NCBI GenBank assembly: GCA_900544175.1
Contig: UQUN01000025.1
Coordinates: 1 to 39,323, forward strand
Direction: 5' to 3'
DNA length: 39,323 nucleotides
From: an uncultured Alistipes sp.
GTDB lineage: Bacteria > Bacteroidota > Bacteroidia > Bacteroidales > UBA932
Both the position numbers and the translations under genes were made by a program. Positions 9,037 to 16,775 of the stretch are shown one piece after another (within the stretch, counting starts at the first letter, position 1; each line of letters starts with the position of its first letter). Under the pieces are notes generated by a model, which saw only the letters and a list, made by a program, of their open reading frames with translations, ran no database searches and was not told the DNA's origin.

Positions 9037-10290
9037 TCAACCATTCACGGCTTTGCGCTCGAAGATGTAGACCTTGTCGGAGCGGCGGACGCGGGAAGGT
9101 ACGGGAATGGAGCATGCGACGCCCTGGGCCGCTGTGTCAGAGGGGATCAGATCCACCCGGATCTCCGGGATATCCATCTCGACAACTCCGGTAGTAGGGC
9201 CAATGACAAGAATATGATGGCCGACTTTCAGCGGGGCCGCCTCGACGAGAATCTCCGCCACCCCCAGATTGGAGAAGTAGTTGTTGACCTTGCCGGCATA
9301 TACCTTCTTCATGGTCGCACTGCTGCCGTAGACGCTGCTCCATTCTCCCAGACGGGCGCCCTGGTAGTAGCCGTCCCAGAAGCCCCGGTTGAACACCTGC
9401 GAGAGCTGGTCCCGGAACGAGGCCCCGAACTCCGGAGTGAACGTACCGTTCTCCACGGCATCGGCGGCGGCACGGTACGCACTGACCACCTTCTGCACAT
9501 ACTCCGCCGGACGGGCACGCCCCTCGATCTTGAACACCGAAACGCCGGCCGCAGCCATCTTGTCCAGAAACTCTATGGTGCACAAGTCCTTGGGAGACAT
9601 GATATACTTGTTGTCTATCTCTAATTCGTAACCAGTCTCCAGGTCAGTAACCCTATACCCCCTGCGGCACAGCTGGAGACAGGAGCCGCGGTTGGCCGAC
9701 TTGCCGTTCTCGTGCAGGCTCAGATAGCATTTGCCCGAGACAGCCATGCACAGGGCCCCGTGACAGAACATCTCGATCTGCACGGGACGGCCTGAAGGGC
9801 CTGTAATATGCTCCGATGCAATCCTGTCGCTGATTGCCCGTACCTGGTCCAGATTGAGCTCCCTGGCCAGGACCACCACATCGGCATACCGCGAGTAGAA
9901 CCGCAGGGCCTCGGTGTTGGAAATGTTGAGCTGGGTGGAGATATGCACTTCAAGTCCTATGGAGCGGGCATATTCTATGGTAGTGATGTCGGAGGCTATG
10001 ACGGCCGTCACTCCGGCAGCCTTGGCCGCATCGAGAGTGCTGTACGCCTTGGGCACATCCTCATCGTAAAGGATAATGTTCAGGGCAAGATAGGTCTTGA
10101 CACCATTCTCAGAGCAGTACCGCACAATCTCAGGGAGGTCGGCGAGGGTGAAATTGTTCGCGCTGTGCGAGCGCATGTTCAGGTCCTCCACCCCGAAATA
10201 CACCGAATCGGCTCCGGCCTGCACTGCCGCGGTAAGGGCCTCGAAACATCCGGCCGGGGCCATTATCTCAAGCCTGTGACTTTTACTCAT
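9037..10290 (-). CDS. Peptidase U32 family protein (TrhP/RlhA-like RNA hydroxylation)
   Basis: This 417-residue protein belongs to the U32 family. Despite the name, characterised members (TrhP/YegQ, RlhA/YdcP, UbiU/V) take part in prephenate-dependent RNA hydroxylation or anaerobic ubiquinone hydroxylation. The N-terminal barrel motif LEIMAPAGCFEAL and the repeated GADSVYFG signature are present. The four cysteines expected to hold an iron-sulfur cluster fall in the block around residues 175-215 (FCHGALCMAVSGKCYLS followed by RGSCLQLC). This is the short single-domain type. Its ATG overlaps the polyprenyl synthase stop as ATGA, so translation is probably coupled. Whether it modifies tRNA or 23S rRNA cannot be decided here. 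Confidence 0.9.
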   Translation of the reverse strand: MSKSHRLEIMAPAGCFEALTAAVQAGADSVYFGVEDLNMRSHSANNFTLADLPEIVRYCSENGVKTYLALNIILYDEDVPKAYSTLDAAKAAGVTAVIASDITTIEYARSIGLEVHISTQLNISNTEALRFYSRYADVVVLARELNLDQVRAISDRIASEHITGPSGRPVQIEMFCHGALCMAVSGKCYLSLHENGKSANRGSCLQLCRRGYRVTDLETGYELEIDNKYIMSPKDLCTIEFLDKMAAAGVSVFKIEGRARPAEYVQKVVSAYRAAADAVENGTFTPEFGASFRDQLSQVFNRGFWDGYYQGARLGEWSSVYGSSATMKKVYAGKVNNYFSNLGVAEILVEAAPLKVGHHILVIGPTTGVVEMDIPEIRVDLIPSDTAAQGVACSIPVPSRVRRSDKVYIFERKAVNG

Positions 10291-11264
10291 TTGCGACGGT
10301 AGGTTATTTTGGTTGCAAATTCCTCGAGCATGGCAAGCTTCTCATCACCAAGAGACAAGAGTGACACAGTCTCCATGGCCTTATGAAAATAATGCTCAAT
10401 CGCTTTCTCCGCATTCTCTTTTACCCCTATTCCTGTAAAAAAACGCTGGGCTGCATCGACCTTCTCTGCCGCACGGTCCTCGCCCATCCTGAATATTTCC
10501 TCGAAACGAGTCCGTTCATTTCCCGTCGCAAGACGGGATGCCTCTACGTAAAGCCATGTCTTCTTGCCGTTCCTGATATCACCCCCTATGCTCTTTCCGA
10601 AAACAGCCGGATCCCCGAATGTATCAAGATAGTCATCAGTTATCTGGAAAGCCAGCCCAAGATCATATCCGTATCTGTACAATGCCTCCGCAGACTTGTC
10701 GTCCGCACCGCCGAGCACGGCTCCCATCTTAGACGCGCATGCCAACAGAGCAGACGTCTTGAGACCTATCATCATAATATAGTCCTCCATCGTAACCACC
10801 GGCATCGTCTCATAATTCATATCATACTGCTGCCCCTCACACACTTTCCTCGCCGTATCGCTGAATATCTCCAGCACTGCGCGCAGCTTGTCCGACGGTG
10901 CCTTGCAGATATACTCGTAGGCCTGGATCGACATCACGTCTCCAGAAAGGATAGCGATATTCTCATTCCACTTCCTGTACACCGTCGGCTGCCCGCGGCG
11001 GATATCCGCCCGGTCCATGATATCGTCATGTATCAAGGTAAATGTATGAAATATCTCCAGCCCAAGTGCAGGATATACCTGCTCCGACTCCAGCTTGTCG
11101 GAAAACAGTGAGCAGGCCAGCAACGCCAGACGCGGACGGATACGCTTTCCTCCGATAGACATCATATATTCTATAGGAGAATAAAGTTCCGAAGGATTCC
11201 CTTTCAGGTCGAGAGTGCATATCCCGTTAGAGACAATCTTGTCAATTTCAGCTAAGGTGTACAT
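10287..11264 (-). CDS. Trans-isoprenyl diphosphate synthase (polyprenyl synthetase)
   Basis: This is an all-trans prenyl transferase of about 325 residues that condenses isopentenyl diphosphate onto allylic diphosphates. Both aspartate-rich motifs are intact: the first as DDIMD near residue 85, followed by the RRGQPT loop, and the second as DDYLD near residue 210. Product length (geranylgeranyl, octaprenyl or other) cannot be read reliably from sequence. I choose the ATG at 11264 (MYTLAEIDKIVSNG); an in-frame TTG at 11276 would add four residues. It is the first gene of a two-gene unit with the U32 protein, and its promoter lies in the repeated 56-base element at 11282-11337. Confidence 0.93.
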   Translation of the reverse strand: MYTLAEIDKIVSNGICTLDLKGNPSELYSPIEYMMSIGGKRIRPRLALLACSLFSDKLESEQVYPALGLEIFHTFTLIHDDIMDRADIRRGQPTVYRKWNENIAILSGDVMSIQAYEYICKAPSDKLRAVLEIFSDTARKVCEGQQYDMNYETMPVVTMEDYIMMIGLKTSALLACASKMGAVLGGADDKSAEALYRYGYDLGLAFQITDDYLDTFGDPAVFGKSIGGDIRNGKKTWLYVEASRLATGNERTRFEEIFRMGEDRAAEKVDAAQRFFTGIGVKENAEKAIEHYFHKAMETVSLLSLGDEKLAMLEEFATKITYRRK

Positions 11265-11281
11265 AGTTTTTTTCAATCGTG

Positions 11282-11337
11282 CAAATATACGCAGAAACTG
11301 AGTGCAAAGGAAATTTATTTACTTTGCTGAAGTGCCA
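11282..11337 (-). repeat. 56-base promoter-associated repeat, copy 1
   Basis: This segment matches 26670-26725 at 52 of 56 positions. In both places it lies upstream of a minus-strand gene in the same orientation and carries the -7 box TATATTTG (minus strand, 11282-11289). It contains an inverted repeat GCAAAG-N12-CTTTGC at 11304-11327, which looks like an operator. Here it lies between the divergent polyprenyl synthase and rsgA genes. Confidence 0.8.
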
Positions 11338-11374
11338 CAGTATAAATGACGAAGTCAAATATACGCAAAATTTG

Positions 11375-11382
11375 TATCTTCG
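11375..11382 (+). promoter_or_regulatory. Probable -7 box (TATCTTCG) of rsgA
   Basis: TATCTTCG differs from TAnnTTTG at one base and lies 17 bases before the rsgA ATG. The same variant appears before the AAA ATPase gene on the minus strand (22074-22081). Confidence 0.45.
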
Positions 11383-11399
11383 CGCCACAAAAGAAGCAC

Positions 11400-12371
11400 A
11401 TGGGAGAGAACAGAATACACACCGGAACCGCAACGGTCGTCAAGAACACCGGCAGTCATTACCTGCTGTCGGAACTTCCGCAATGGGAGCCGTTCAATGC
11501 GGTAATAAGAGGCAAGCTGCGGCTGAGCGGATCTACCGCCACCAATCCGGTGGCAGTGGGCGACCGCGTGGAGTATTCTGTAGCAGTAAGCCAGGATGGA
11601 GAGCCGGCGGAAGAAGCAGCCATAACAAAGGTGCTCCCACGGAAGAATTACATAATCCGCAAATCCACCAATCTCTCCCGCCAATGCCATATCCTGGCCG
11701 CCAACATAGACATGGCCTACCTTATCGTCACACTCGACTGTCCCGATACCAAATGGCCTTTCATTGACCGGTTCTTAGTCACATGTGAAGCATACAAGGT
11801 TCCTGTCACGATATTGCTCAACAAAACCGACCTTTACGAAAACAACGAGGAACTCTCGGCAAAACGGGAACTGTTCCACGACATATACAAAGGTGCCGGC
11901 TATTCCATCATGGACATCTCCGTAATCACCGGGAAGGGTATGGATATCCTGAGAAAGCAGTGCAACAAAGGTGGCTTGTCGCTTTTCAGCGGTGTGTCAG
12001 GAGTGGGCAAGTCATCCCTGATAAAAGCCATAGACCCGAGCCTCGACCCGAAAACATCCGAGATTTCGGACAAATACCGTCAAGGACGGCACACAACAAC
12101 TTTTTATGAAATCTACCCGACACACGGAGGCGGCTTCATCATTGACACGCCCGGCATCAGAGGCTTCGGGCTGGTAGACATAAGTCAGGAAGAAATATCC
12201 ACATATTTTCCGGAAATGCTACGCGTAGCTGACAACTGCCGATACAAGCCCTGTACCCACACCCACGAGCCAGGCTGCGCAGTCCTCGAAGCAGTGGAGA
12301 ACGGGACTATATCCCCCGAACGATACATGTCATACCTCGGAATGCTTGATGAAGAGGGTAAATACAGGTAG
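11400..12371 (+). CDS. rsgA: Ribosome small subunit-dependent GTPase A
   Basis: This 323-residue protein is RsgA (YjeQ), a circularly permuted GTPase that checks late assembly of the 30S subunit. An N-terminal OB fold is followed by G4 (NKTD, near residue 140), then G1 (GVSGVGKSS, near 200), then G3 (DTPG). This permuted order defines the family. The C-terminal zinc-binding cysteines and histidines (C-x4-C-x-H-x5-C) are present. The ATG at 11400 gives MGENRIHTGTATVV. The open frame extends 18 codons further up, but that part overlaps the promoter and is unlikely to be translated. A MATE gene follows 30 bases downstream. Confidence 0.96.
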   Translation: MGENRIHTGTATVVKNTGSHYLLSELPQWEPFNAVIRGKLRLSGSTATNPVAVGDRVEYSVAVSQDGEPAEEAAITKVLPRKNYIIRKSTNLSRQCHILAANIDMAYLIVTLDCPDTKWPFIDRFLVTCEAYKVPVTILLNKTDLYENNEELSAKRELFHDIYKGAGYSIMDISVITGKGMDILRKQCNKGGLSLFSGVSGVGKSSLIKAIDPSLDPKTSEISDKYRQGRHTTTFYEIYPTHGGGFIIDTPGIRGFGLVDISQEEISTYFPEMLRVADNCRYKPCTHTHEPGCAVLEAVENGTISPERYMSYLGMLDEEGKYR

Positions 12372-12401
12372 AGACCACAGTCCGCAAACGAAGATTATAA
12401 A

Positions 12402-13736
12402 ATGAGTAAAACAGGAGTGTTGACGGCATCTGCTTCAATGAACCGCAGAATCCTGCATCTTGCAGTACCAAGTATTCTTGCCAACATCACGGTCCCTCTG
12501 GTGGGAATGGTGGACATAGGTGTGTCTGGCCGACTCGGCAACGTGGCTGCCATAGGCGCAATCGCCGTAGGCTCCATGCTCTTCGACCTGCTGTACTGGA
12601 ATTTCGGATTCCTGCGGGTCGGCACCGGAGGCCTGACCGCACAGGCTTACGGGCGCAAGGACATGCCAGGAGCCATACGCTACTTCATACAAGGCGAGGC
12701 CACGGCCCTGCTGTCTGCCGCTTTCCTGATTGCCATACAATGGATATTCGTCGAGACCGCTTTCCTGTTCATAGACTGCTCGCCTGAAGTCCAGAAGCTG
12801 GCCAGGACATATTTCTTCATAAGAATCTGGGACGCCCCGGCAACTCTGTCGCTCATGGCGTTCAAAGGATGGTTCATCGGCATGCAGAACACTGTCTTTC
12901 CCATGGCTGTAGACATGACGGTCAATATTGTCAATCTCGGGATGAGCATATTCCTGGGACTGCACACCCCTCTCGGATTTGCAGGAGTGGCTCTCGGAAC
13001 AGTCATCTCGCAATATACAGGACTGATCCTGGCATCCGCGCTGATGGCAGTCCGCTACCGCAAGCTGTTCAGACATGTGGACATAAGGCAGGACGTAAAG
13101 TTCAGACACATGAAGTCATTCTATGTCATGAACATCAACCTATTCCTGCGGTCATTATGCTTCATGCTCATATACTGCGGATTTACGTCCCTGGCAGCAC
13201 ACTACGGGGACGTCCAGCTGGCAGTAAGCACCATCATCATGAAACTGCTCATGCTCTACTCATATATTCTGGACGGATTCGCCTATGCAGGCGAGGCCCT
13301 GACAGGACGATATATCGGAGCTCAGGACAAGCCCTCACTGCATAAGGCTGTCCGCCTGCTGTTTATATGGACGGCCGGTCTGGCTTTAATATCCACGGCC
13401 GCATACGGTATCGGAGGACAGTGGATGGTGAGCCTGATGACGACGGAAGCGGCCGTCACTGCCGCTTCAAGACCCTATATGATATGGCTGGTCATCATGC
13501 CGGCTTTCAGCTGCCTGGCCTTCATGTGGGACGGAATATTCATAGGAGCAACTGCGGCAAAGGCAATACGGAATGCCATGATATGGGCATGCGCGTCATT
13601 CTATGCGTGCTACCTTGTATTCAAGGGGGCAATGGGTATTCAGGCACTGTACATGGCCTATTTCGCCCATCTTATAGCCAGGGACATATACCTTAGCGTC
13701 ACCGCCAAGCGGCAGGTATTCTCCCGCATCCATTAA
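12402..13736 (+). CDS. MATE family efflux transporter (DinF-like)
   Basis: This 444-residue integral membrane protein has about twelve hydrophobic helices in two pseudo-repeated halves. The first half has the MATE/DinF signature VGMVDIGVSGRLGNVAAIGA, and the FDLLYWNFGFLRVGTGGLTAQ stretch is typical of the DinF branch. Members expel cationic drugs or other metabolites using sodium or proton gradients; the substrate here is unknown. It follows rsgA by 30 bases on the same strand and probably shares its transcript. It faces the convergent S41 protease gene, with only 22 bases between the stops. Confidence 0.92.
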   Translation: MSKTGVLTASASMNRRILHLAVPSILANITVPLVGMVDIGVSGRLGNVAAIGAIAVGSMLFDLLYWNFGFLRVGTGGLTAQAYGRKDMPGAIRYFIQGEATALLSAAFLIAIQWIFVETAFLFIDCSPEVQKLARTYFFIRIWDAPATLSLMAFKGWFIGMQNTVFPMAVDMTVNIVNLGMSIFLGLHTPLGFAGVALGTVISQYTGLILASALMAVRYRKLFRHVDIRQDVKFRHMKSFYVMNINLFLRSLCFMLIYCGFTSLAAHYGDVQLAVSTIIMKLLMLYSYILDGFAYAGEALTGRYIGAQDKPSLHKAVRLLFIWTAGLALISTAAYGIGGQWMVSLMTTEAAVTAASRPYMIWLVIMPAFSCLAFMWDGIFIGATAAKAIRNAMIWACASFYACYLVFKGAMGIQALYMAYFAHLIARDIYLSVTAKRQVFSRIH

Positions 13737-13758
13737 CGCGGCCATTAATCAGGCAGCA

Positions 13759-15435
13759 CTATTCTTCCGGAGATGCCGGGAAAGGTACGGTACCGTCCCA
13801 AAGCTCAAGAGCCTTGGCCAGTTGGGTATCCTGACGCAGAGCCGACTCCGCGCCACCGCGCCTCATGTAGAACTTCAAGACTATCTCGTCCTCGACAAGC
13901 GGCTTGATCCGCTGCTTGTTTACTTTCAGAAACTCCTCTTTTGTCAGGGACACCCGGTCGAGAATAGCCTTGAGTTCTTCCTCTATACCTTCGAGATGAT
14001 CCCCGAGAGCCTCCCTTTCAGCAGCATCCAGCACACCCTCCATTTCGATCTGGGACTCCGTCCTTGCATCGAAGTCCTTCTCTGAGGCAAAACGGACAAA
14101 ATCACCGTACTCCTCATCAGTAAGGCGGAACTCAGCAGGCGGGGCAATGCTGTCATGGGTGTTGAAATACTTTATCGCATAATCGCTCAACACATTGCCA
14201 TAGATAAGAGATATCATGGGACGGCTGTAATACTGAGGCTCGACCTCTATATCCGGGGTAATACCGCCTCCGTCATACACTGTACGGCCCATACGGGTCT
14301 TGAAAGCCTTTTTCAACGAATCCGGCACATACCCTACACTTCCGTCCTCGTTGCGGTGACTGTAGTCTATAGCCTGCACGCAGCGCCCGCTTGGAGTGTA
14401 GTACTTGGCTGTGGTGACTTTCAGCGATGTATTGTAACCCACGGGACGTATTGTCTGGACAAGTCCCTTCCCATATGTCCGCATACCAGCGACAGCAGCC
14501 CTGTCCATATCCTGAAGAGCTCCGGCCACAATCTCCGAAGAAGACGCCGAAGAAGAATTGACCATCACGAGCATGGGTACAAGAGTATCCACTGGAGCGG
14601 ACTCCGTCCTGTACTCGAAATCAGCATCAGGATGCTTGCCCTTAGCCGACACCACCAAAGTCCCCTGCGGCACAAACAAAGAGACTATATCCACCGCCTC
14701 GTTCATAAGACCACCTCCGTTGCCGCGAAGGTCAAGAACCAGACGCTTCATCCTGCCGTCAGCTTCCAGCGCCTCCAATGCCCGGCGCACGTCCTTGGAA
14801 CCACCTACAGTAAATCCGCCTATCTGGATATAACCGGTAGTGTCATTGATGAATCCGGAGTACACCACATCCGGTATATGTATCCTCTCACGTGTAAGGG
14901 CGACCTCTACAGTATCTCCTCCACGTCCCTTGACAACAGTCATGTTGAGTATGGAGCCCGGCCTGCCGCGCATCTTCCCGCTGCACTGGTCCACCGGAAT
15001 ATCCTTGGTACTCACGCCCTCTATGGCAATGACTGTGTCACCGGGACACAGACCTGCCTTCACAGCCGCCGAGTTCTCATAAGGCTCGGCGATGATTATA
15101 TAGCCGGACGGCGTCTTCTGGATCAGGGCCCCTACCCCACCGTAACTTGCCGTAGTCATAATATCAAGGTCATCCTCGTTCTCCTCCGGTATGAATACCG
15201 TATAAGGATCCAAGGTAGCCAACATGGCGTCAATGCCCTTGTGAATGAGATCACCAAGTGCCACCGAGTCCACATACTGGGCATCGACAGTACGAAGTAT
15301 CAATGACTGTATCTCCATGTACTTTCCAGTATCAAAATCCTCAGACTGTGCCGAGAGATGAAAAGTCGCAGTAATCAGAACTGCGGCGGACAAGACAGGC
15401 TTGACCAAACCTTTGAGTATAAAATCCATTATCAT
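13759..15435 (-). CDS. S41 family C-terminal processing peptidase with PDZ domain
   Basis: This periplasmic serine protease of the CtpA/Prc type has about 558 residues. A signal peptide at the N-terminus ends near the HLSAQ sequence, a PDZ domain lies around residues 90-170, and the S41 catalytic core follows. The catalytic serine is in VNSSSASSSEI and the catalytic lysine in TYGKGLVQ, so the Ser-Lys dyad is intact. The C-terminal extension of about 150 residues is charged and helical, as in other Bacteroidales homologues. Candidate starts are GTG 15438, ATG 15435 and ATG 15429; I use 15435. A -7 box lies at 15452-15459. Confidence 0.93.
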   Translation of the reverse strand: MIMDFILKGLVKPVLSAAVLITATFHLSAQSEDFDTGKYMEIQSLILRTVDAQYVDSVALGDLIHKGIDAMLATLDPYTVFIPEENEDDLDIMTTASYGGVGALIQKTPSGYIIIAEPYENSAAVKAGLCPGDTVIAIEGVSTKDIPVDQCSGKMRGRPGSILNMTVVKGRGGDTVEVALTRERIHIPDVVYSGFINDTTGYIQIGGFTVGGSKDVRRALEALEADGRMKRLVLDLRGNGGGLMNEAVDIVSLFVPQGTLVVSAKGKHPDADFEYRTESAPVDTLVPMLVMVNSSSASSSEIVAGALQDMDRAAVAGMRTYGKGLVQTIRPVGYNTSLKVTTAKYYTPSGRCVQAIDYSHRNEDGSVGYVPDSLKKAFKTRMGRTVYDGGGITPDIEVEPQYYSRPMISLIYGNVLSDYAIKYFNTHDSIAPPAEFRLTDEEYGDFVRFASEKDFDARTESQIEMEGVLDAAEREALGDHLEGIEEELKAILDRVSLTKEEFLKVNKQRIKPLVEDEIVLKFYMRRGGAESALRQDTQLAKALELWDGTVPFPASPEE

Positions 15436-15451
15436 CACAAATTAGCTTGTA

Positions 15452-15459
15452 CAAATATA
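15452..15459 (-). promoter_or_regulatory. -7 box (TATATTTG) of the S41 protease gene
   Basis: The minus strand reads TATATTTG, an exact consensus match, 16 bases before the ATG at 15435. The -33 region is weak (an ATTG with 22 base spacing). The leader would be very short. Confidence 0.5.
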
Positions 15460-15503
15460 ATCAGGTTTGCATACATCACGGCAATTTAAATGCCAAATTC
15501 ACA

Positions 15504-16727
15504 TCACGACGGCATGTACTCGGTATCGAGGCAGAAGTCGAGGTCCTGTTTTATCCGTTCCACGTCCATGTGCTGGCCGATGAAGACTATTTTCTGCATC
15601 CGGTCTCCGTAACAGTCATCCCAGTCGCGGGAGAAGCCGGGATCCTGAGCCTTGAGCTGTTCCAGCTCCTCCTCTGGAGCAGTGGCATACCACTGACCGG
15701 CTTCCTTGAGCTGCTTCTGGCGGCCGGCCTGCTCGAAAAGATAAGACATGTCCGGGTCCTGCGAAAAATAGCAGATGCCTTTGGCACGGATCACATCTTT
15801 TGGCCAATGACGGGCGACGAAATTATCGAACTTATTGATATCGAATGCAGGACGGCGGTAGTAGACAAAGGTGCCTATACCATATTCCTCTGCCTCGCCT
15901 TCCTCATGGTCGCCATCATGATGATGGTGATGGTGGTGTTCGTGATGATGATGCCCGTGCTCCCTGGCCTCGGCCTCTTCTTCTTCTGTAGGCACAGACT
16001 CTATGCCCCGCACCCAGCCGGCCGAAGCGGCCACACGGTTGAAATTGAACATCCGCGTATTGAGTATCAGACTCAGGTCTATCTCCCCGTAGTCGCACTC
16101 GATAATCTGCGCCGAGGGCTGGACAGTGGATATGATCTGACGTATGCGTGCACGTTCTTCCGAAGTAACCTCCGAGGCCTTGTTGAGCAGGATGATGTTG
16201 CAGAACTCTATCTGCTGGAGAATAAGGTTCTCTATGTCTTCCTCATCCAGGTTGTCCTGCATCAGACTGTCCCCGCAGGCAAATTCGTCCTGGAGCCTGA
16301 TGGCATCGACCACTGTCACCACACAGTCCAGCCTTGGCATGATACCTATAGTCTCAAGCCTCGGATCCATCCTCGGCATGGTACATATAGTCCTCGCGAT
16401 AGGTTCCGGCTCGCAGATACCGCTGGCCTCAATGACTATGTAATCGAAACGCCGCATCTGTATCAGTTCCGTAATCTGATTCATCAGGTCAGTCTTGAGC
16501 GTACAGCAGATACAGCCGTTCTGCAGGGCTACAAGACTGTCGTCCCGAGTGCCCACCACTCCTCCTTTCTGGATAAGGTCCGCATCTATGTTCACCTCTC
16601 CGATGTCGTTCACTATCACGGCGAACCTTATCCCTTTGCCGTTGGAAAGAATCCGGTTCACCAATGTGGTCTTTCCGCTGCCCAGATATCCTGTCAGAAG
16701 CAGCACAGGAGTCTCTTTGTCTTTCAT
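15504..16727 (-). CDS. CobW/COG0523 family metal-chaperone GTPase, His-rich
   Basis: This 407-residue G3E-class P-loop GTPase belongs to COG0523 (CobW, YeiR, ZNG1). Walker A reads GYLGSGKTT at residues 13-21. The metal-binding CxCC motif reads CICC near residue 72, and Walker B and NK-type motifs follow. Between the GTPase and the C-terminal CobW domain is a strongly His/Asp/Glu-rich insert (positions 15893-15958), expected to bind zinc or a similar metal. The family delivers metals to client enzymes; some members serve cobalamin synthesis, but nothing next to it supports that here. Its ATG is 48 bases from the divergent TPR/HTH gene. Confidence 0.9.
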   Translation of the reverse strand: MKDKETPVLLLTGYLGSGKTTLVNRILSNGKGIRFAVIVNDIGEVNIDADLIQKGGVVGTRDDSLVALQNGCICCTLKTDLMNQITELIQMRRFDYIVIEASGICEPEPIARTICTMPRMDPRLETIGIMPRLDCVVTVVDAIRLQDEFACGDSLMQDNLDEEDIENLILQQIEFCNIILLNKASEVTSEERARIRQIISTVQPSAQIIECDYGEIDLSLILNTRMFNFNRVAASAGWVRGIESVPTEEEEAEAREHGHHHHEHHHHHHHDGDHEEGEAEEYGIGTFVYYRRPAFDINKFDNFVARHWPKDVIRAKGICYFSQDPDMSYLFEQAGRQKQLKEAGQWYATAPEEELEQLKAQDPGFSRDWDDCYGDRMQKIVFIGQHMDVERIKQDLDFCLDTEYMPS

Positions 16728-16748
16728 ATACCGTCTACTTTTTTTATA

Positions 16749-16756
16749 TATCTTTG
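16749..16756 (+). promoter_or_regulatory. -7 box (TATCTTTG) of the TPR/HTH gene
   Basis: TATCTTTG is an exact TAnnTTTG match 19 bases before the ATG at 16776, in the 48 bases between two divergent genes. No -33 TTTG lies at the standard spacing. Confidence 0.6.
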
Positions 16757-16775
16757 TGCGCCCGAATATCGAACT

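Noticed and set aside
11346..11399. An 18-codon N-terminal extension of RsgA.
   Set aside because: It overlaps the -7 box and the family begins at MGENRIHTG.
14155..15306. A 383-codon plus-strand frame opposite the S41 protease.
   Set aside because: It is an antisense shadow; the protease has its PDZ and catalytic Ser-Lys motifs intact.
15447..16775. Upstream 443-codon open extension of the TPR/HTH gene on the plus strand.
   Set aside because: It is antisense to the clearly real CobW GTPase gene, its sequence is low-complexity mirror sequence, and the true signal peptide and -7 box lie at 16749-16776.
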